In this document: piece by piece, positions 32,456-41,445 of the stretch
Layout: each line of letters starts with the position of its first letter
How positions within the stretch are numbered: position 1 is the stretch's first letter
Origin: Ypsolopha sequella
Taxonomy: Eukaryota; Arthropoda; Insecta; Lepidoptera; Ypsolophidae
Direction of reading: 5' to 3'
Assembly: GCA_934047225.1 (NCBI GenBank)
Contig: OW204001.1
Span: 9,408,201 to 9,472,200 of the forward strand
DNA length: 64,000 nt
Position numbers and translations under genes: made by a program
The notes under the pieces: generated by a model
Told to the model about the DNA's origin: nothing
Databases searched by the model: none
What the model saw: the letters and a program-made list of their open reading frames with translations, nothing else

Positions 32456-33110
32456 TCGCGCCTTCGGCTTTTTATATACACTCTAGGGGTAGTAGCCACA
32501 AGACTGTATAGAGTCGGGGTGCTCTGATTCGGTTTTGAAACAGATTTAACCTATTTTAATCATGAAGTGGGGTACACTAACCTCCTTTTGAGCAGGATTT
32601 CAATCGGGAATGCAAACAAGTCCAGGAAACAAGCCAAAGTCGTCGAAGAAAACCAAAACAAAAACACCACACAGCACAGGGAGAACATTCACGGAACTCG
32701 AGCAGAAACGGAATGAATAAACGAATTACGAATGACAGTAACACATGACGCATTTTATTTTTTTGCGTTCCGTTTCATCGTTATTGCACAATATTTTGCA
32801 CCACAGACAATAAACTAGGGCAGATTTGGTTGTCAAACGCCCATTTTAACGTTCCGTTTTCGCCTTTTACCTGATTTTAGGTAAGAAACAATTTTCATTT
32901 ATTTCTCGAAAAATGTACATTACCTTTTAATAAGTGTGATAGCGTTATAATCGGGGACCCCCCCTTTACCAGCTTTAACCACTTTCACCCCCATACAACT
33001 GCCAAACGATACTAAATCCAACTCAAAACTGACCTGTAATAAGTGTATCTGTTATACCTACATTACATAAATAAATATATTTCATTTCATTTCATATTTC
33101 ATTTCAGTCC

Positions 33111-33367
33111 ATTCTGACAAGGTTTATCACGAAGTAAAAAAAGTAAGTTTTAGGGCTTAAGGCGCTTTTGGCAAACGTATCTACACCTTTAATACCTATG
33201 CCAGAGAATATAAAGTATTACTACGTACCTACCTACGCTATGTAAAAATGCACCCAAATCGAATCGAAAGGTATAGTCAAATATATGGAATTCCTGGGTG
33301 TTTGGGGGCCATGCCCCCCCTTGTATCCGTCAATGATGAACGGATACTGAACTGGGCAGAGGATAGC
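33111..33367. other. Short stretch without a supported exon
   Basis: Nothing recognised; the 80-codon frame at 33248-33490 overlaps the MITE that follows. Confidence 0.3.
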
Positions 33368-33498
33368 CCGTTATTGTCTACCTTTAACATCTATCGCTAT
33401 CACTTTGCTAGAAATGACATTACACGTAATTTTCAGCCAATCACGGTACGTTTGAAAGCGACAGTGATAGATGTTGAGGGTACAAAATAAGGCCCCAG
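33368..33498. mobile_element. Family S MITE, copy 1
   Basis: CCGTTATTGTCTACCTTTAA, CATCTATCGCTATCACTTT is mirrored by GAAAGCGACAGTGATAGATG, TTGAGGGTACAAAATAAGG. A shorter relative lies at 40900-40995. Confidence 0.6.
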
Positions 33499-33679
33499 AT
33501 TCCTTTATCCCTCCCAGATTTTTGTTTGCTCTGGCGCTGTCACTAAGGTTACACGAATGTTGTTTCCAAAACTGGTTGTAAAGTTTTGTTCGTTTTTGGG
33601 GTTCCGTACTCGTGTTTTTTCATTTATGGATAGGAGTACTCTTGTGAAGTCTTGAATAAAATAGTCTAACTAATCTAGT

Positions 33680-33862
33680 TTCCCCATACAAACACCCGTT
33701 CCACCCCTTTAGGGGGTGAATTTTGAAAAATCCTTTCTTAGTGGATGCCTACACTATATAAGGTATCTATATGCAAAGTTTCAAGTCTCTAGAACCAGCG
33801 GTTTAGGCTTTGCGTTGATATATCAGTCAGTCAGTCAGTCAGGACTTTGAATTTTATATATA
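33680..33862 (+). repeat. Dispersed repeat 3' part ending in (TCAG)n
   Basis: CCCCTTTAGGGGGTGAATTT, CTAGAACCAGCGGTTTAGGC and (TCAG)5 at 33823-33842. This is the 3' section of the lepidopteran repeat that also occurs at 4311-5150. Confidence 0.55.
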
Positions 33863-33949
33863 CAGATGTTAATTTATATCTCCTTGCGATGGATAAATCG
33901 CCAAGTGTTCAAACATAGAAATTAATTTCTGTCATAGTAAAAGTATATA
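33863..33949 (+). repeat. Short repeat shared with 44875-44945
   Basis: GTTAATTTATATCTCCTTGC, GATGGATAAATCGCCAAGTG, TTCAAACATAGAAATTAATT is present in reverse complement at 44875-44945. There it is cut by the palindrome at 44937-45105. Confidence 0.7.
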
Positions 33950-34350
33950 CTTTAACTATATTTATTGGCACTGATTTCTTGAAATCTTTGAAAAACCACA
34001 AAAAATTTATGTCTCCCCCTTATCCCCGAAACTGGTGGACCGAAAAACATGAAAAAATGTCTGGCCAATTACAGGAAAACTATAGCGATTTAAAAAAAAG
34101 TTAAACACAAATGAACATAAAAAAAGTTAAATAAATAAAAAGAATATTTTATAAAAATACAATAAAGAGCTGATTATAAAAATGTATAGTTTGAGTATAT
34201 TAACTTGCATCTATTTCGAGTAATCCTCGAAAACCACAAAAAAAATGTATGTCCCCCTCCCTTATCTCCAAAACTGGTGAACCGAAAAATATGAAAAGAA
34301 TCATGGTAACATGTGTTTACGTAAAGAATACAGGAAAAATATAGCGGTTG
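33950..34350. repeat. Two imperfect direct repeats (AAACTGGTG(G/A)ACCGAAAAA type)
   Basis: Unit 1 (about 33960-34100) and unit 2 (about 34195-34345) share GAAAACCACAAAAAA, TATGTC(T)CCC, AAACTGGTGAACCGAAAAAT, ATGAAAA and ACAGGAAAAATATAGCGGTT. Confidence 0.6.
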
Positions 34351-34355
34351 AGAAA

Positions 34356-34969
34356 TACAGTGTGTCCCTCGTACAAGTACACATCCGAAAGTGGGTGAAA
34401 CTAGATCTAAATATATCGACAAAAGCAAAGAAATTTTATTTTTTTGAATTTTTTTTTTGTGTTTGAAAAAATAAGTACTCCACCTGGGTATCTTTGTATG
34501 GGACGCGAGCGCAGTGCCTTTGGTTAACCGCTCGTAGAAAATATTGTATTTATGATAGCACGTTGTATTTTTTTTTGTTAGAAAGATAATGGAATAGGCA
34601 ATGATAAATAGGAATAAAAGTATAGTGAAACGGGGACATTATTTAGAAAAAAATTACTATTACTGAAAAAAAAGACGGAAAAATTAAAGAAATAATCTTT
34701 TAGGAAATTATTTTTATGGTTATGGTAGTTGATTATGTTTTGTTTTTGATTTGGTATGCAACGTCTATTCTTAAGGATTATAACTGTTTTATTTTATTGC
34801 ATTACTCGCGATAGATCAAAAGTTATGACATATTTTAGGCAAAAAAAATTGAAAACATAAATTTATAAAACAAAGATTTTCTAAAAAAAAAAAAACTTTT
34901 TTTGTCGATAAAATAAGGTCTAGTTTCACCCCTTTTCAGATGTGCACTTGAATGAGGGACACACTGTAT
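34356..34969. mobile_element. Non-autonomous element with about 65-bp TIRs (TACAGTGTGTCCCTC)
   Basis: TACAGTGTGTCCCTCGTACA, AGTACACATCCGAAAGTGGG, TGAAACTAGA at the left is mirrored by CACCCCTTTTCAGATGTGCA, CTTGAATGAGGGACACACTG, TA at the right, flanked by TA. The 614-bp AT-rich interior has no ORF. The ends resemble Tc1/mariner-group TIRs (inference). Confidence 0.75.
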
Positions 34970-34989
34970 ACGAAAACAAAATGACAAAA

Positions 34990-35181
34990 TTAAATTTTCT
35001 GTTCCCAAAAACGTCGAATTACGGAATGAGCGGCTTTTTCACTTATTTCGCGATGTGTAGACAATCCGGTCTTTTCGAATACACCTAACGTGGTAATTTC
35101 GGCGGACTTACCGTCCTGGTCTGCACTTTCTCTTGCTTTCACCTCTTCTTTATCCAATGGACCACGGGTTTTTGGGCATAG
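34990..35181 (-). pseudogene. Coding-like segment, unrecognised
   Basis: The minus strand is open for 63 codons between stops (35182-35184 and 34990-34992). It reads ...KTRGPLDKEEVKARESADQD, GKSAEITTLGVFEKTG and LSTHREISEKAAHSVIRRFW. The composition is like a real soluble protein (balanced, charged, amphipathic) and unlike translated AT-rich DNA. It has no ATG, no acceptor at its start, and ends 20 bp from the MITE at 34356-34969. I do not recognise the protein. It may be a fragment of a host gene or a transposon ORF. The G|GTAAGT inside it (about 35107) is not a likely donor because coding character continues past it. Confidence 0.4.
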
Positions 35182-35871
35182 TTATGAAATTTTGTACAAA
35201 TTGCGATCATTAACATTCTTATTCGCGTGCGTTGCGTTTGCGATTTTTGGATTTTATGGCAATTATTTAAAGAGTCATAAACTTTATTTTTTTTTGTCGG
35301 AAATTCTTCAGTCAGTATTTTTTGTGTATTCCACCGTATTATTATTTATTAGGTATATAAAACTATTGAATAATTTAGTTTTATTGTTTTTTTTTACTTG
35401 TATGCTATGTACTATATGTACATACGTATATTACACAAATAAATGTATATTTATAAATAAATAGATTTATTTTATTTTTAGGATAGTTTTAACCAGTTTT
35501 TTTTTGTATCATTACAGTGAAATGTGAGTTTATTTTATTGTTAACATAGATAAATAAAAATTATATTTGATGTCATCAAAAATATAAATATAAAATAAAT
35601 ATAAGTAAGCACAAATTCTATGCACAATATATTCCTAAGAACTCATTGGTGTATGCCCGATATTTGAAAATTGACACATAATTCGAACTTTTGCAATACA
35701 TCTGATATTTGGGTTTATTTTATTAAATTTTGTACATCTTAATGCTTTATTGTACTAGATCATAAAATTCAAAAGTGAAAAATAATGTTATGATAAAGTC
35801 GTTAATACTTACATGTAAAGTAAAGCTGTTTTTAGACTAAAATAAAGTAAATTTGGCTATTTCTTTGAAAC
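35182..35871. other. Very AT-rich stretch
   Basis: A 124-codon plus-strand frame here (35090-35464) is hydrophobic because of poly-T content and is not supported. At about 35640-35665, AACTCATTGGTGTATGCCCG is a small relic of the SINE body at 50755-51057. Confidence 0.4.
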
Positions 35872-36121
35872 CACTAATGGTATTTGTATGGTTCTTGCAC
35901 AAAAATACAAGGAAAATATATCTTCGTTTTTTTTTTTACAGAACTTTCATCGCGTCCATGTGAAAAGTATTTTTTCTCTTATTTAGCTCTATCCTTAGAC
36001 CAAGCGACGACTTCGGTGTCGTAATGCAGTGCGCGCTGATGTGAACGTTATTTCAATATAGTTTCTGTCAATATTTGTACCGACACAGGTTAACTCAAGA
36101 TCGTTGGTGGCTACCTGACCC
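35872..36121 (+). repeat. Family J repeat, copy 1
   Basis: AATGGTATTTGTATGGTTCT, TCGCGTCCATGTGAAAAGTA, GTGCGCGCTGATGTGAACGT, TATTTGTACCGACA and GGTGGCTACC. Related copies: 46453-46797 (two in tandem) and 50646-51250 (interrupted). It directly abuts the left TTAA of D copy 6. Confidence 0.65.
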
Positions 36122-36456
36122 TTAAGGTGATATGTGAATTTTTCACTGTCACTCCAAGCAGAAAAACTCGTAGTCCGGGAGAGACGGATTCAGGGCAAAA
36201 GAGAGAAAAGTAGGTTTTTTATTTATATAAAAAAACGAAAATAAATAACTAAAAAACAGCCAAATTTCGTTTAACCAAAATCTAGATATTGTTAAAACCC
36301 ATCAAGTAAAATGTGTTTGAGCTCTTTACACGACTCCTATTCGTCAGAAGAGGAGAAAAACTATGTTTGAAGACCTACCTTTCAATAATTATTTCTATCG
36401 AGCTACAGTTGATTGAGCGAAAGCTTTTCAATCGCGTATCTGTTTAGCGCCTTAAC
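36122..36456 (+). mobile_element. Family D TTAA element, copy 6 (old, diverged)
   Basis: TTAAGGTGATATGTGAATTT at the left and TTTAGCGCCTTAA at the right. The internal AAAGTAGGTTTTTTATTTAT, AATTTCGTTTAACCAAAATC and CAATCGCGTATCTGTTTA blocks align with other copies. The shared frame is broken here by stops. Confidence 0.65.
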
Positions 36457-36667
36457 CTCATACAAGTATAGAATTAAATGAAACTTGAGGATAATTCATA
36501 ATTTATATAAAAACGGCTCACCTCAATACGTGTTATGATCGGGAAAGCCGACCAGTTTCAACAGATTTGGACTGCCTTCATCTTTTAGTCAACCAAAGAA
36601 CATAATTATGACGTATTTTAAAAATTAATACCATACTCTATTAAAATTCGACGACAATGGCAGTGAA

Positions 36668-36790
36668 TAAATTAATGAATGAATGAACACTTTATTGCAC
36701 ACATTTAAGAAGACACGATACACACAAAGAACTGATAGAAGACAAGGGCGGACTTATTCCTGTAAGAAATTTCTTCCAGTCAACCTTGGA
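36668..36790 (-). mobile_element. RTE-like LINE 3' end with (ATTC)n tail
   Basis: On the minus strand: AAGGTTGACTGGAAGAAATT, TAAGTCCGCCCTTGTCTTCT, GTGTGCAATAAAGTGTTCAT, TCATTCATTAATTTA. It is the same type as 30860-31125 but with a different 3' microsatellite. No coding sequence. Confidence 0.65.
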
Positions 36791-37616
36791 AAAATATAAA
36801 AACATTTTTATCTTGGAAATTTAAATCTAAATCAGTGCATAATATTATTTAAAAGTAATTTTAAACCTATAACCTAAAAATAAAAATATACTAAACACAA
36901 ATACGTACATAAATACACAGATACATATTTACAGACAAACAGTAGTATGCAGTCGTATGATTACAATAATCTCTAGGAAATATTACAAAACAGCGAATAT
37001 GAAATTTTTGTCAGTAGATTTGCCAAATTAAGCCGCGGCGGGCGGCGTATCCAATTAGCTTATAACTTTACTGTTTCGAGGTTACCGACAAAATATCCGT
37101 CAAATGTTCACGTACACGACGACGTAACGATCCCTTCAATACTATGAAATCTTCTTGAAAATACAGTGTGACAGTCTCTTTTTGGTGCGTGGATGACATT
37201 GAGAGATGTTTTATTTTATTAGGATGATAGCGGTGTTAGGTGCGAGTTTAGCCACGGCCACGACCAATCCACGCGCCGAAAAAGCCTTGTAACACTGTTC
37301 ACTCGACTGGCATTCAATATAAGAACAAAGTTACAAAATTAAGGGAAGAGCGCAAGACTCCGCGGCCATACAAAACGATTTAGCTTCTTATTTGTACGCT
37401 AATGCATTAAATCAAATAAAACTTTAAGAAACTTCATCTTTTGCACAACCTACAAGTCCGATTTAACTTTAAATGCCATTTTGTTGCTTAAAACCTTTTC
37501 CAGGTGACCCATTCAATTGTAAGAATCTAAATCTCGCGCGCGCAAGTTTTACCGTATAGCCTTAACGTTTCTCAAAACTCGGGGAACGAACGATATGCAC
37601 AGAGACACACAGATGT
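36791..37616. other. Stretch without a supported exon
   Basis: It holds the small repeat CACGACCAATCCACGCGCCG, AAAAAGCCTTGTAA (37258-37292), shared with about 20045-20080. Earlier exons of the gene at 38068 should lie here or further left, but none is convincing. Confidence 0.35.
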
Positions 37617-38042
37617 TTAAGGCGATACGGAAAAAAAAACGACACTTTAAGGACTTGCATATCTACTTCAGTAAATAATGTATTATTTTGATTAAAAAAT
37701 ATATTATTTTTGGATTCTTTTTCTAGGGATCTGTTAAAACAGAAACGCGATTGGAGAAATTCGGCTCGATAGAAATATTTATTGAAATGAGGTCCTTTTC
37801 GACACTAATTCTCCTGGTTTGACAATTTAGAATGACATATAGACTGCAACTATATTTTATTAGATGGGTTTTAACGGTATCTAGAACCTTGTAACACGAA
37901 ATTTTGATTGCAACTTTAGTACATTTTATATTAATAAAAAACCGACTTTTTGCCACTTTTTCAAGAATCCGTCCCTCTCGCACTGAGGATTTTTTCGCAT
38001 ATGGAGTAACAGGGACGCTAAAACTTTTACATATCGCCTTAA
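37617..38042 (-). mobile_element. Family D TTAA element, copy 2
   Basis: TTAAGGCGATACGGAAAAAA at the left and ACATATCGCCTTAA at the right. The minus strand holds the shared open frame (EGRILEKVAKSRFFINIKCT ... FSNRVSVLTDP). Its right end lies 25 bp before the proposed acceptor of the exon at 38068. Confidence 0.85.
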
Positions 38043-38067
38043 CTAAAACGGTTCTTTTTCGAGACAG

Positions 38068-38185
38068 AACCTGTGACAGAACTCAAAACGTGCTGCTAAA
38101 TAATATTTTCGATTCAGCCAGATATCTTGAAATCTATCTAGGCAATGACCGTCTCGGACTGAGGAGTTACATTTCGCAATATACA
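38068..38185 (+). CDS. Internal exon of an unrecognised gene (exon a)
   Basis: It is bounded by an acceptor (TTCTTTTTCGAGACAG|, or 12 bases later CCTGTGACAG|, same phase) and a strong donor ACA|GTAAGT at 38186. It reads ...NVLLNNIFDSARYLEIYLGN, DRLGLRSYISQYT. The exon begins with one base of a split codon and ends in phase 0. It joins without frame loss to the exon at 38598 across a 412-bp intron. The protein is hydrophilic with no obvious membrane segment and I do not recognise it. The open frame continues leftwards into D copy 2, but that part is transposon-derived. Earlier exons are not found. Confidence 0.6.
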
Positions 38186-38597
38186 GTAAGTACACTTGAA
38201 AGTCTTGGAACCTATTTCGTACAATTACTGCGATGATTGGCATCTGATTAGATACCTAATTTTGTTGTCACAACATAATGAAGTAACAAACCATTTGGTT
38301 TCAGAATGTTATTAAATTGAGAATAGCTTAATTTTACTCTGAGATACTGTGTACTTGTGAATTAACTGCAAATAATATTATACAGTTAGGGTGACTCAGC
38401 AAAATAGCGGTTTTATGATGGATGACTTGAAGAAATATTTGATGGAGATATACCTATGCATATCGGGGGCTTCAAGCTGAAACGGTGTATATACAAAAAT
38501 ATAAAGTAGCGACTAGTTATTTATAAATAATACCTTTTCAGTCGTAGACTTTGGCATAATATTACCTTAGTCACTGAAGCAACCGTTACTTTTTCAG

Positions 38598-38762
38598 TAC
38601 ATCATAGAGCTAACAAATATGGAGATTCGCCCAAAAAAGTTAGAATTTTCCGAATTCAGAAAATCTGTAGATAAGCCTCTTCAGTTTGATGCCCTCGATT
38701 ATGGTACCAGCAATATAACCGAATTATACAAGAATAATAATAATTTTAGATTTTTAACTACA
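38598..38762 (+). CDS. Internal exon of an unrecognised gene (exon b)
   Basis: The acceptor CTTTTTCAG| ends at 38597 and the donor ACA|GTAAGT starts at 38763. The exon is exactly 55 codons, open, phase 0 at both ends: YIIELTNMEIRPKKLEFSEF, RKSVDKPLQFDALDYGTSNI, TELYKNNNNFRFLTT. Residue composition (charged and polar, with aromatic anchors) and the matched phases with exon a support a real gene. The family is not recognised. The next exon is not found downstream; D copy 3 begins 184 bp after the donor. No catalytic or binding motif can be pointed to. Confidence 0.65.
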
Positions 38763-38945
38763 GTAAGTTGAATACATAATTAATTTTATTCAAAAACATA
38801 CATCAAGCAAATGTACAAATATAACATTTGAGTTTCCTTATTAGACACAAATATTATTCAACGTAAGAAAAATATGTCTTCGTATACTTACGGTCTTCGT
38901 TATCATACTACTATTTTGTTGATTAACGCTAATCCAGTCTTGAAC

Positions 38946-39371
38946 TTAAGGCACTACGGAAAAATATTTGACACTTTTAGAACTTCTATATCTACTTCGG
39001 TATATAATGTATAATTTTGATAAAATAGTATATTATTTTTGAAATCTTTCTCTAGGGATCTGTTAAAACAGAAACGCGATTGGAGAATTTCAGCTCGATA
39101 GAAATATTTATTGAAATGAGGTCTTTATCGACACCAATTCTCCTGGTTTGACAATTTAGAATGACATATGGACTGCAATTATATTTTATTAGATGGGTTT
39201 TAACAGTATCTAGGACCTGGATTAACGAAATGTTGATAGCCTTTTTAGTACATTTTATATTAATAAAAAACCGACTTTTTGCTACTTTCCAACGAATCCG
39301 TCCCTCTCGCACTGAGGGTTTTTTCGCATATGGAGTAACAGGGACGCTAAAACTTTTACATATCGCCTTAA
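38946..39371 (-). mobile_element. Family D TTAA element, copy 3
   Basis: TTAAGGCACTACGGAAAAAT to TTTACATATCGCCTTAA, with TTAA at both tips. The minus-strand frame is uninterrupted through the element (GRIRWKVAKSRFFINIKCTK ... IELKFSNRVSVLTDP) and continues beyond its end to 39462. Confidence 0.85.
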
Positions 39372-39386
39372 CTGCGTGGTAATAAG

Positions 39387-39989
39387 AAAAAAAAACCGGC
39401 CAATTGCGAGCCAGGCCTCGCGTTTTTAGGGTTCCATAAATATGACCAATTATTTCAAACAAGATTTTCAGTTAATATTAGGTAATGCTCTGATTCTGTA
39501 AGACATAAAAACTGCAAAATTAAGTTGGTTGAGTATTCGGGGACGTAACCCTAAAACTACATTATAAATAGGCGTTTTTAGTATTTGTTGTTTAAATACA
39601 GCATATGGTACATAATCTAAAGGAATTTCAAATTCCTAACTGCTTTGGCCTTTGAGATAGATCCCGTAATAAAAATGGTCTAAAAATGGCAACTTTGATA
39701 GCCCCCTATTTCTTTACTTTTTAAGATAAAAATAAATAAAAAATATATTTATGCTCTACTTAATGAGTTCTAGCAAAGACACTCCAATTTTTTTTCGCCC
39801 CCATTTTCATGTATAGGGCGCCCTGAAAAATAATTTAATTAAATTTTAAATTGAAAATTCGGTTTTGGGTCAAAATTTTACACAACATAGGTATATAAAC
39901 TTCTGGTTTCTATCTTATTCAGACAGACGATCAGCGAAGTGACATTAATGAGGCTCCGATTTGCCCTTTGGGTACGGAACCCTAAAAAG
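39387..39989 (+). repeat. CCGGCCAA...GGGTACGGAACCCTAAAAA dispersed repeat
   Basis: It starts AAAACCGGCCAATTGCGAGC, CTCGCGTTTTTAGGGTTCCA and ends CAGACGATCAGCGAAGTGAC, ATTAATGAGGCTCCG, GGGTACGGAACCCTAAAAA. Both ends are recognisable from a repeat abundant in Lepidoptera. The GGGTTCC / GGAACCC ends are inverted. No ORF. Confidence 0.65.
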
Positions 39990-40235
39990 TTGGTACACGA
40001 ATTTTCCACATGGTCGTAGCGTAGTAGGTAAGTACGTATTATTATTTTAGCTTAAAAATATATACTAACAGTAGAGGCTTGTTATGATTTTTAGATTATT
40101 TTTAGATAGACTTTTGATCGCATTGATTTCGTTTTTGTGTCACCCTATTGACATGTGCTTGACGTTGGTTTATTCGTCCAAGGCTTGACGTTTTGATTGT
40201 TCTGTAACGAATGTCTTTAAGTGTCGTGGCCAGAT

Positions 40236-40388
40236 CGTAGAATTGGGCAGATCGTAAGGTATGAATTTGAAAATAGTTTACAAAAAGTCAAAAATAGGTG
40301 CGACGACGAGCGGAGCGAGGAGGAGCGTGTTAGGTTTACATGTAAATAAATTTGTTTTAACAGAAATATGATCTGCCCAATCCTACGA
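40236..40388. mobile_element. Family K element, copy 3
   Basis: The TIRs CGTAGAATTGGGCAGATCGT and GATCTGCCCAATCCTACGAT surround the shared core AGGTGCGACGACGAGCGGAG, CGAGGAGGAGCGTGTTAGG. At 153 bp it is the most compact copy. Confidence 0.75.
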
Positions 40389-40445
40389 TGTACCGACGAT
40401 ATTATATGTACAGTTCGAGCTAAGAAATTCGGACTCTCCTTGTAT

Positions 40446-40890
40446 TGAAAAAAAAATATTTGATTTATTGATCTGTTATCTAGGGATTATACTTATAAAT
40501 AATGTATTAAGATTTATACTTTAATTTAAAAAAGTTTTCCACCCTCTTTTTTGTGGTTTTCAAACGTACGTTTCAAGAACACGGCTAAGAGATTAAGTTG
40601 TTTTTTTTTTTCATAAAATAGGTAATAGAAATATGAAAGGATTCTACTTAAATCCAATGTTTTTTTTCCTACAAAATATTTAAGTATTAGCTACGAGTAA
40701 AAACACACCAATTTGTTGTTTCGCTGCTTGATCATTAGTATTACGCGTCCAAGAAAAAGAGGCCAATGAGCCAACATATGATTATATGTTGGCTCATTGG
40801 CCTCTATCAAAAGCGAATAAGGTCTTTGCCATTGGACTTATTGTGCTGGACGGGTAATAAAAAGTTGCTAGGGTAGGGCATCCTCTTAAT
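40446..40890 (+). repeat. Family I repeat, copy 1
   Basis: It shares with 57125-57550 (reverse complement) TTTCCACC...TTTGTGGTTTTCAAACG, CACCAATTTGTTGTTTCGCT, AAGGTCTTTGCCATTGGACT and GGACGGGTAATAAAAAGTTG, GATGCC-type ends. Non-coding; class unknown. Confidence 0.7.
40758..40805. repeat. Perfect 22-bp-arm hairpin within family I
   Basis: AGAGGCCAATGAGCCAACAT, AT (40758-40779) is exactly mirrored at 40784-40805 around a 4-nt loop (GATT). In copy 2 (about 57210-57243) the same position is degenerate. Confidence 0.85.
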
Positions 40891-40899
40891 AGACCAGGG

Positions 40900-40995
40900 G
40901 CGTTATTATCTAACTCCAACATCTATCGCTATCGCTTTTAAGGGTACGCCTTATTTCTAGCCAATCACCTTTAAAAGCGATAGCAATACGAGTAT
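40900..40995. mobile_element. Family S MITE, copy 2
   Basis: TAACTCCAACATCTATCGCT, ATCGCTTTTAA is mirrored by TTTAAAAGCGATAGC. It matches 33368-33498 at the arm and central TTCTAGCCAATCAC. Confidence 0.6.
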
Positions 40996-41445
40996 ATACA
41001 GCATGAAATTTTATCCTGAACAAATCCTACCGATTCGTATAATAAAATAGCGAGGGTTTTTTATTTTTTATTTTTAGTTGGTTCGATTCCCGGGTGAGAC
41101 AAGCGAATTTAAGAAGACAGTTTTGTTTCTTTTACAAAATAAAAGAATATTTCCTTTCAGTAAAATGAGCTAACTAAAGGATTTAAGGTAGTTCCCCTCC
41201 AGGGCCCTTAAATTTTTTCCATTCTGTATATGCTGAAGTTAGACAATAAGGCCTCAGGTCTATGATATTATTCTTTGGTCTAAAGTGTGTTTGCCAAGGC
41301 CGAAGACTGAACCACGTTACTGACAAAAAAAAATGTATGTCTTTAGCCTGGTCTGAGAATTTTCAACAGAGCCTAAGCCATACCCCTGTTTTTGACTGAA
41401 ATTGTTTTCTTATTCTATGATAGAAGATAAGCTTTTGGTTTTGTA
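40996..41445. other. Stretch without a supported exon
   Basis: TTGGTTCGATTCCCGGGTGA, GACAAGCG at about 41079 is a B-box-like (GGTTCGATTCC) repeat fragment and not a tRNA, because no cloverleaf can be drawn around it. Confidence 0.35.

Larger units (their letters stand above)
31945..33024 (+). mobile_element. Family M GC-rich TIR element, copy 2
   Basis: GGGTTAAAATTTAGTATCGT, TTGGCAG at the left and, in reverse complement, GAGTTGGATTTAGTATCGTT, TGGCAG at the right are terminal inverted repeats. AAAACT flanks both sides (31939-31944, 33025-33030), and family P continues outside. The interior contains a long G run, the CCTTATAAG...GGGAGTGCAGAAACC block and TTCGCGCCTTCGGCTTTTTA. There is no transposase frame; it is non-autonomous. 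A 6-bp flanking repeat does not by itself identify the superfamily. Confidence 0.7.
31735..33110 (+). repeat. Family P repeat, copy 2, interrupted by element M
   Basis: 31735-31939 carries the TTCTTGCCCTTCTTCTTAGT and AAGTAAACCCAACCTTTATT blocks. After element M the repeat resumes at 33031 with GACCTGTAATAAGTGTAT and AAATAAATATATTTCATTTC. The breakpoint is contiguous in copy 1 (24160-24350). Confidence 0.7.

Noticed and set aside
32222..32511. Overlapping 66- and 71-codon frames in the GC-rich block
   Set aside because: They are produced by the palindrome of element M; no protein-like features.
35100..35112. A splice donor (minus strand G|GTAAGT) inside the coding-like segment
   Set aside because: Protein-like composition continues across it in the same frame, so it is more likely coding sequence (GGT AAG TCC).
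35090..35464. 124-codon plus-strand open frame, apparently a multi-pass membrane protein
   Set aside because: The hydrophobicity comes from T-rich low-complexity DNA, there is no ATG-proximal conservation, and its first part is antisense to a more protein-like minus-strand segment.
37904..38066. N-terminal part of the 110-codon frame running into exon a
   Set aside because: This part is the antisense strand of family D copy 2, so it is transposon sequence fused by chance to the exon's frame.
41079..41106. Second tRNA-like B box (GGTTCGATTCCCGGGTGA)
   Set aside because: No cloverleaf around it; it is most likely a repeat fragment.
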